Source: Lachnospiraceae bacterium (GTDB lineage: Bacteria > Bacillota_A > Clostridia > Lachnospirales > Lachnospiraceae). Taken from it: a stretch of 10,082 bases of DNA. The notes under the pieces are model-generated. The model searched no databases. It was not told where the DNA came from and worked only from the letters and a program-made list of their open reading frames with translations. Shown in pieces: positions 5,517-10,082 of the stretch (positions are counted from its first letter, which is position 1; each line of letters starts with the position of its first letter). The translations under genes and the position numbers were made by a program. The stretch lies in NCBI GenBank assembly GCA_016291475.1, contig JAEEXJ010000105.1, positions 1 to 10,082 on the forward strand, written 5' to 3'.

Positions 5517-6620
5517 TCAGATATCATACTTGATCTCATACTTTTCATCCGTAAAAAAGTCCGTACAGAATAAAGTATTGTTTTCAATGTCTATACTGTC
5601 ATAGGTACTGCTCCAGGCAAGTAAGAACTTATCATCATCCGCGGGAAAAGAAATATTTTCAGGGAAATGTAAATCTACATCCAGATACAACGGTACATCC
5701 AACGTAGTCATATCGAATCCTTCATTTGTTCTGGCTTGTTCCGTTTCCATAAAATACCAAAGTCTTATCGGATCATCCTTTTCTGTAAGTCCCCATGTCG
5801 GATCACAATGGTATCCCTCACCGTTTATGGTTACATATGTCCATGCATGATATATGTCGTCATTACTCTGAATTTCCAATGCATCTACACCGCACTGAAG
5901 AAGCAGATATGCATATGCGGATCCGAGTTCACAGCATATTCCGGTTCTTTCTTTGATCGTATGATAAGTTGATCCTTCATTATCACGCATTGGATCTTCA
6001 TCATATTCATACGTGAAGTTGTAACACATATATTCATAAAGAGCCATACACTTTTCAAAATCGGAATAATCGGTTCTGACAGTCTGCCTCAATATTTCTT
6101 CGATGTCCTCTTCGAATTTGATTCTTCTATCCTCGAATTCTTCCTTGGATATGGCATACTCTATTCTTCCGATACCATTCTCATAGGCCGGTTTATCATC
6201 GCCGCTGTATTCTGTGATAAACATGCATGCAATCGGATAGAGATGATTCATGGTAATGCCATCTAACAGAAGATGATAGGTTTCTTCGTCACAGCATTCG
6301 AAAGTATCTTCTCCGCTTCGGATCGCATCTATCAGATTATATAATGATGACCAGTAGTTCTCATCGCGAATCTCGGATAATTTGCCTGAATATACGTGAG
6401 GTTCAAAAGAATAATATTCCGAAGCTATTTCTGTAACAGTTTCTTCCGCAACCTCGTAACCGGATTCCGATCCCGTCAAATCTTCTTCGCCTTTAATATG
6501 AGCGACAAATTCACGAGGTTGTGTTTTGACACTTTCCGGTTCGACGCTATCTGATTTGGCGCAACCGGTTAGCAAAACCGCTGCCGTTAAAAAGATTGAT
6601 ACTGCTTTGTAGAACTTCAT
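5517..6620 (-). CDS. Transglutaminase-like lipoprotein, 367 aa (paralogue B)
   Basis: Same architecture as the 371-aa protein on the other side of the kinase-GNAT gene. Signal peptide MKFYKAVSIFLTAAVL with lipobox LTGC (Cys20), an acidic linker to about residue 65, a helical stretch with the shared blocks LSEIRDE and TDYSDFEKC, then the catalytic core: Cys229 in RTGICC, His258 in YHAW, Asp273 in HCDPTW. The block AYLLLQCGVDALE is nearly identical in both. The triad is complete, so the protein should be an active papain-fold transglutaminase or peptidase on the outer membrane face; the substrate is unknown. The linker and the region around 205-220 (EDPMRDNEGS) differ most from paralogue A. ATG 6620 is chosen over the longer frame to 6695 because AAGGAAGG lies just upstream and the signal peptide starts there. 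Confidence 0.9.
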   Translation of the reverse strand: MKFYKAVSIFLTAAVLLTGCAKSDSVEPESVKTQPREFVAHIKGEEDLTGSESGYEVAEETVTEIASEYYSFEPHVYSGKLSEIRDENYWSSLYNLIDAIRSGEDTFECCDEETYHLLLDGITMNHLYPIACMFITEYSGDDKPAYENGIGRIEYAISKEEFEDRRIKFEEDIEEILRQTVRTDYSDFEKCMALYEYMCYNFTYEYDEDPMRDNEGSTYHTIKERTGICCELGSAYAYLLLQCGVDALEIQSNDDIYHAWTYVTINGEGYHCDPTWGLTEKDDPIRLWYFMETEQARTNEGFDMTTLDVPLYLDVDLHFPENISFPADDDKFLLAWSSTYDSIDIENNTLFCTDFFTDEKYEIKYDI

Positions 6621-6644
6621 AAAAAACACCTTCCTTACAAATAA

Positions 6645-6676
6645 ATAGCGAAGAATATCGGTGTATTCTTCGCTAT
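6645..6676 (-). terminator. Perfect 13-bp hairpin before paralogue B, terminator or leader element
   Basis: ATAGCGAAGAATA (6645-6657) and TATTCTTCGCTAT (6664-6676) are exact inverted copies around a six-base loop. On the minus strand TTATTTG follows, a weak U-tract, and then the AAGGAAGG ribosome binding site of the lipoprotein gene. It may end transcripts from the coiled-coil gene (stop at 6748) or act as a 5' leader stem of the lipoprotein message. Confidence 0.6.
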
Positions 6677-6693
6677 ACCACCAATACCTGTGC

Positions 6694-6722
6694 ATGGTAT
6701 CAGTTACTCTATTTAATTACAA
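6694..6722 (-). promoter_or_regulatory. Candidate promoter of paralogue B
   Basis: TTGTAA (6722-6717), 17 bases, then TACCAT (6699-6694), preceded by TG as an extended -10. The element order TTGTA...TGATACCATGCA, followed nearby by CACAGG, resembles the region before paralogue A and suggests that the duplication included the promoter. The -10 is weak, so the call is tentative. Confidence 0.4.
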
Positions 6723-6747
6723 TTGAGGCTTGTTTAAGATTTCTTTA

Positions 6748-7317
6748 TCATTCTTCTGAGACTTCCGGAATTTCTATATCCGGCAGTTCCCCTCCATATT
6801 CAGTATTATCGGCCACTTCCTGAGGATCAGGATATTCGGGTTTTTCTTCATCTTCCCAAAGCGATTTATGCTTTTCATGCTCCCTTTCCATTTGCTGAGC
6901 CATGGTCTGCATATTCTTAGCCATCTGATACATTTTATCATCGTATTCCATCAACTTCTTCTCATCGGTTAACGGAACAATATCACCCTTGGCCATCCTC
7001 CTGAAGACCGTCATGATCTTGCCCATGTTCTCCATCTCTTCAGCCATGGCATCGCCCTGCTGTTTGGAAACCTCCATATTAAAAACAGCCACTTCCTGTT
7101 CCACAAGCGAATCAAGAACCTTTTGATTCTCCTCGAATGCTTTTTGCGTTGCTTCTAGGGACAGTTCAAGTGATGCAGCCTGTTCAGAGAATTTTTTATC
7201 ACCTGTTGCTATATAACTGTTTTCTGCTTTTTCTTTACGTGAGATCAGATCGCGTGTCTGATCCACAAGCTCACGTCTGTTGGCATAATATATCGGCTTT
7301 GCTTCACCTATCTTCAT
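6748..7317 (-). CDS. Acidic coiled-coil protein of unknown function, 189 aa
   Basis: No signal peptide or membrane segment, so probably cytoplasmic. Residues about 8-85 are strongly helical with heptad-like spacing (YANRRELVDQTRDLISRKEK..., LELSLEATQKAFEENQKVLD), and about 90-155 continue helical with many Met residues (AEEMENMGKIMTVFRRMAKG). The segment FRRMAKGDIVPLTDEKKLME is like a block I associate with conserved hypothetical proteins of Lachnospiraceae; that is recollection, not a search. The C-terminal 35 residues are acidic and Pro-rich, likely disordered. GGAGG six bases before ATG 7317 fixes the start. It follows the sugar kinase gene after 68 bp. Its role is unknown; a structural or scaffold function would fit the coiled coil. 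Confidence 0.85.
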   Translation of the reverse strand: MKIGEAKPIYYANRRELVDQTRDLISRKEKAENSYIATGDKKFSEQAASLELSLEATQKAFEENQKVLDSLVEQEVAVFNMEVSKQQGDAMAEEMENMGKIMTVFRRMAKGDIVPLTDEKKLMEYDDKMYQMAKNMQTMAQQMEREHEKHKSLWEDEEKPEYPDPQEVADNTEYGGELPDIEIPEVSEE

Positions 7318-7385
7318 ATGATACCTCCGTGTATCAACAAAGAATTCCGTTTCATCTTATATATCGACTTACTTTACCGATTTTA

Positions 7386-8288
7386 TTACCTTCCGAGAAG
7401 TTTATTTACTTCTTCAAGTGTCGGAGGATTCAGAGGAAGTGGAAAGCGTGATATCGCTATAGCCGAGCAGGCACTTGCAAATCTTACAGTCTCTTCATCA
7501 TTCATCCCGTGTAAAAGTGCATAAACACATCCGGCTTTGAATGTATCACCGGCACCGAGTGTGGATTTTACCTCCACATCAAATGTTTTCATATAATGAA
7601 TTTCTTCATTTTTCCTTGCATAGAGCATCTCAGATCCGCCACGGGTTATTATGGTAAGTCCTTCTGCTTCTCCCTGCATCAGCTTCATGATCTCCTCCGA
7701 CTCCATTCCCTTGTAGCTGCCTTCCGTGCATTCTTTGGATACAACATTTATGGCTGCGTGTTTATGAAGATATGAATCATGTCTCGTGTCAATGGTCACG
7801 TATGGAATTCCGTGTTTAACGCATAGTTCTGCAGCAATCCGTGTTTCATCTCGGAAGAATGGATCGATCGCGGCTACTTTACTTGCCGTAATATCCTCTT
7901 CCTTAGGAATACTCCACCACCGCTTACCTTCGGAAAAAAGTGTTTGGAATCTGCCCATGGGAGAACGTACAAGTCCGGCTATAACAACATAATCCATTAC
8001 TCCGGGATCCTCTTCCCATATATGAACCGATGACAGATCTACCTTTTTATCCGCATAGAATTCCTTAAGCATGGGAGCAACTTCTCTTCCAAGCCAAGTT
8101 CCGTCCATTTTTACGGAGACCCCGAGAGAATCAAGAACCGTTGCAGCAGTTCCGGTTTCTCCTCCGGGAAGAAAATACTGTGCTCCTATTTCCGAATATT
8201 CATCCGGTTTTAAAAATCCATCTTTTAACAGAAAAGAATGAGTTCCGAGAATCTGGCCAAATAAATATACGTCCGATCTGTTTTCCAT
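7386..8288 (-). CDS. PfkB-family carbohydrate kinase, 300 aa
   Basis: ATP-dependent kinase of the ribokinase/PfkB superfamily, cytoplasmic. The C-terminal signature is KSTLGAGDTFKAG (241-253), with the anion hole GAG and catalytic base Asp248; the usual first residue Asp of DTxGAGD is replaced by Ser here. The N-terminal substrate region has the Gly pair in LPGGETGTAA (40-49), and SAIAISRFPLPLNPPTLEEV (275-294) ends the fold. Length is normal for the family. The substrate cannot be fixed from sequence; lying two genes after an alpha-galactosidase, a sugar or sugar derivative released from galactosides is an attractive guess. ATG 8288, eight bases after AAAGGA, is preferred to ATG 8297, which touches that site. 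The gene starts 26 bp after the SLH-like gene, consistent with an operon. Confidence 0.92.
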   Translation of the reverse strand: MENRSDVYLFGQILGTHSFLLKDGFLKPDEYSEIGAQYFLPGGETGTAATVLDSLGVSVKMDGTWLGREVAPMLKEFYADKKVDLSSVHIWEEDPGVMDYVVIAGLVRSPMGRFQTLFSEGKRWWSIPKEEDITASKVAAIDPFFRDETRIAAELCVKHGIPYVTIDTRHDSYLHKHAAINVVSKECTEGSYKGMESEEIMKLMQGEAEGLTIITRGGSEMLYARKNEEIHYMKTFDVEVKSTLGAGDTFKAGCVYALLHGMNDEETVRFASACSAIAISRFPLPLNPPTLEEVNKLLGR

Positions 8289-8314
8289 AAACTTCATCCT
8301 TTCTTACAAATATG

Positions 8315-8716
8315 TTATTTCATACAGATGATCTTGCTGATTGCTTCTTTAACTTCCTCTTCGGAGATTTCCGAATCGGAATCAAACAGCAATAATCCGT
8401 TCGGATATTCGTGCCCGTTCATAATCCCTCTGAGATAAACCTGAGCTATATGGTTGACGCATACTCTGCAATCATACAGGTCTTTTAAAACCGATGCGGG
8501 GGTAATATCTTCTATATCTCTGATACTCAATACATTTTTCATATACATATGAAGAATCCTTGCGGCATCTTTACGTGAAAGTGTTAACTCAGAGTGTTCT
8601 GATTCATATCCATCTATGATTCCGGATTGATGTGCCTTTTCAATACTGCCGGCTATTTTTTCTCCATATAAATAGTTTACGAACTCATCAAGTTTCACTG
8701 AGGAATTATTCTCCAT
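8315..8716 (-). CDS. Small cytosolic protein with degenerate SLH-like repeats, 133 aa
   Basis: No signal peptide. Two stretches resemble S-layer homology (SLH) repeats: residues 22-55 (SIEKAHQSGIIDGYESEHSE..., then LTLSRKDAARIL) and 75-125 (VLKDLYD..., HIAQVYLRGIMNGHEYPNG, then FDSDSEISEEEVKEAI). They follow the SLH order of helix, G-I-x-x-G turn, polar stretch, 'x-L-S-R-x-D-A-A' helix. True SLH proteins are exported and bind cell wall; this one lacks export signals and the usual three full repeats, so it may be a cytosolic relative. CRVC (83-86) is a possible metal or redox pair. The start overlaps the end of the alpha-galactosidase gene by 22 bp and has no clear ribosome binding site, so translation is probably coupled to that gene. 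The SLH relation is by eye and moderate. Confidence 0.78.
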   Translation of the reverse strand: MENNSSVKLDEFVNYLYGEKIAGSIEKAHQSGIIDGYESEHSELTLSRKDAARILHMYMKNVLSIRDIEDITPASVLKDLYDCRVCVNHIAQVYLRGIMNGHEYPNGLLLFDSDSEISEEEVKEAISKIICMK

Positions 8717-10082
8717 ACAACCGAGTCACATGCTTTTAATTCAGCCACTTCGAACTGTCCGCATTCGTTTGCGTATTCATCTCCGCTCCAAAGATCCTTT
8801 ACCGAATATGACGATGCATTTTCAAATACATCGGGATCTGTCATCTTACCGCGAAGAAATTTTATAATGAGATTTTTATCAATACAGATTTTCTCATGAG
8901 AATCTTCTGTATCGAGATTTATAAATGCAATCGCCACGCTTTTGTCCGAGAGAGGCTTTGCCAGTACATCAATTCGCTTATTATCGCGCAGATAGACCTT
9001 ATCGGGATTATCGCTTTCAAGTGTGGAGAAGATTCTCTTAGCCTGAACTCCCAGAGGATCCTGATTTAGATCTATCAGCTCTTTATTGGAGATGATCTTA
9101 TGTATAGGATCTCCTTTCTCAACTCGTCTCAGATCAAGTCCAAGCATAAGAGGAGAATTGAGCATACACCACATTGCCATATGACTCCTGCACATGGTTT
9201 CATCCAGTCCGGTCATTCCGATCATCATCATATCAGGATCATTCCACCCTTTGGTAAGTCCTGCATACTCGTCCATGATGACTGCTTTGTTATACTGATT
9301 TGTAACCCCTGTTGTATAATCCCCTGACCAGTTTGCATGTCCCGGATCTCCGTCGGATCCAACCTGGAAAGTAATATCGTTAAGTATCCTCCATGAATCA
9401 CCTACTTTGTATCCCCAATTCTGCGGCTGAGTCTTTCCCCATTCACAGATAGACAGTAATATATCCTTTCTCGGAGAACCGTTCCTGAAAGCTTCTTCAA
9501 ACCCTTTGACAAGTTCCGCGTATGAGCAAAGAGTATTCTCCTGTCGTCTGTGATTCATAAGACGTAAAACATTTTCACCTTTTTTCAATTTGATCTTTAT
9601 TACAGGTGACTGTATAAAAGTTGTTTTGTTTTCCGACTCGGGAAGGAGATCATCATAGTAATACTCGGCGTTTTCTCCTTCACCCATTGCAACCTGAAGC
9701 CAGCATCCCACGTCCGGTTCTCTTCCGGCCGCATACATAACGGTCAGATCCGCTTCACCTGCTTCATATGAGGATATATTAAATCTGAGTTCACTGCTTA
9801 AAATTCCTACAGGGGTATTATCAGGCCCCGTTCCATCGTATGTTCCTATTCCCTTTACGAAATCAACACCATCTTCTTCCGCAGTAAACGCTCCGTTTCC
9901 GAACAGCTCTCCGTCAGATACCGCATCATATGAAAGCTCCAAACCGCACCCTTTTATGCATATACTTTTTATAGCGGGAGCGTATGTATATTTTGCATTT
10001 TCGGAATTTGAGAACGTAGCGTTGTCCCAGAGGTAATAGCAATTGTCGACTTTGATAAAATCAATATCCCAATCTATATATG
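8695..10082 (-). CDS. GH27 alpha-galactosidase with inserted beta domain (5' end cut by window)
   Basis: Glycoside hydrolase family 27, hydrolysing terminal alpha-galactosyl (or alpha-N-acetylgalactosaminyl) residues by a retaining mechanism. The visible part is 461 residues and the frame runs off the right edge. DFIKVDNCY at the very start holds the nucleophile Asp (codon 10047-10045). SICEWG (fragment residues 210-215), GDSWRILNDI with the likely acid/base Asp (235) and GWNDPDMMMIG (278-288) follow the GH27 order, then a C-terminal beta domain ending SVVWRIIPQ. Between nucleophile and SICEWG about 160 residues are inserted (about 21-182), with SYEAGEADLTVMYAAGREPD and IKIKLKKGENVLRLMNH, resembling CBM35-like carbohydrate-binding sandwiches. 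The N-terminus is missing, so localisation is unknown. It heads the visible operon with the SLH-like protein and the PfkB kinase. Confidence 0.92.
   Translation of the reverse strand, partial: YIDWDIDFIKVDNCYYLWDNATFSNSENAKYTYAPAIKSICIKGCGLELSYDAVSDGELFGNGAFTAEEDGVDFVKGIGTYDGTGPDNTPVGILSSELRFNISSYEAGEADLTVMYAAGREPDVGCWLQVAMGEGENAEYYYDDLLPESENKTTFIQSPVIKIKLKKGENVLRLMNHRRQENTLCSYAELVKGFEEAFRNGSPRKDILLSICEWGKTQPQNWGYKVGDSWRILNDITFQVGSDGDPGHANWSGDYTTGVTNQYNKAVIMDEYAGLTKGWNDPDMMMIGMTGLDETMCRSHMAMWCMLNSPLMLGLDLRRVEKGDPIHKIISNKELIDLNQDPLGVQAKRIFSTLESDNPDKVYLRDNKRIDVLAKPLSDKSVAIAFINLDTEDSHEKICIDKNLIIKFLRGKMTDPDVFENASSYSVKDLWSGDEYANECGQFEVAELKACDSVVWRIIPQ

Noticed and set aside
1..10082. CRISPR array, tRNA, rRNA or phage genes
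   Set aside because: No regularly spaced repeats, no tRNA cloverleaf, no rRNA motifs and no phage or transposase proteins were seen on either strand.

Overview
The window reads as a chromosomal segment of a Gram-positive Clostridia member, most likely a Lachnospiraceae-type gut or rumen bacterium. The evidence is a tryptophan T-box leader, strong AGGAGG-type ribosome binding sites, lipobox lipoproteins, mid-to-low GC, and a coiled-coil protein of a type I associate with Lachnospiraceae. Every gene I can support is on the minus strand, so transcription runs from right to left. The taxonomic call is inference; no rRNA or marker gene is present.

Right part (about 6750-10082): a probable operon. 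A GH27 alpha-galactosidase, cut by the window edge, has a beta-rich carbohydrate-binding-like domain inserted in its barrel after the catalytic nucleophile. Its stop overlaps the start of a 133-residue cytosolic protein with degenerate SLH-like repeats. A PfkB-family sugar kinase follows 26 bp later, then an acidic coiled-coil protein. An alpha-galactosidase beside a sugar kinase suggests handling of galactosides or a related sugar.

Middle part (about 2930-6725): two paralogous secreted lipoproteins (371 and 367 aa), each with a transglutaminase-like domain and an intact Cys-His-Asp triad. They flank a fusion of a P-loop kinase-like domain with a GNAT acetyltransferase. Between the upstream lipoprotein and the fusion lies a short unit missed by a long-ORF search: a near-consensus promoter, a ribosome binding site, a 32-codon reading frame and a G.U-containing intrinsic terminator that abuts the ribosome binding site of the fusion gene. 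This is either a small-peptide gene or a leader-peptide/attenuator.

Left-middle part (about 1526-2930): a single-pass membrane-anchored protein of unknown function with its own promoter and a small palindrome in the promoter spacer. Upstream of it is a decayed stretch holding the broken remains of a calcium-binding (TSP3-like) repeat gene and a doubtful 38-codon reading frame whose start lies inside a perfect hairpin.

Left end (1-1514): a stand-alone TrpB2-type tryptophan synthase beta chain, incomplete at the window edge. It sits behind a full T-box leader with promoter, UGG specifier, T-box bulge sequence and terminator, so its expression should rise when tRNA-Trp is uncharged.
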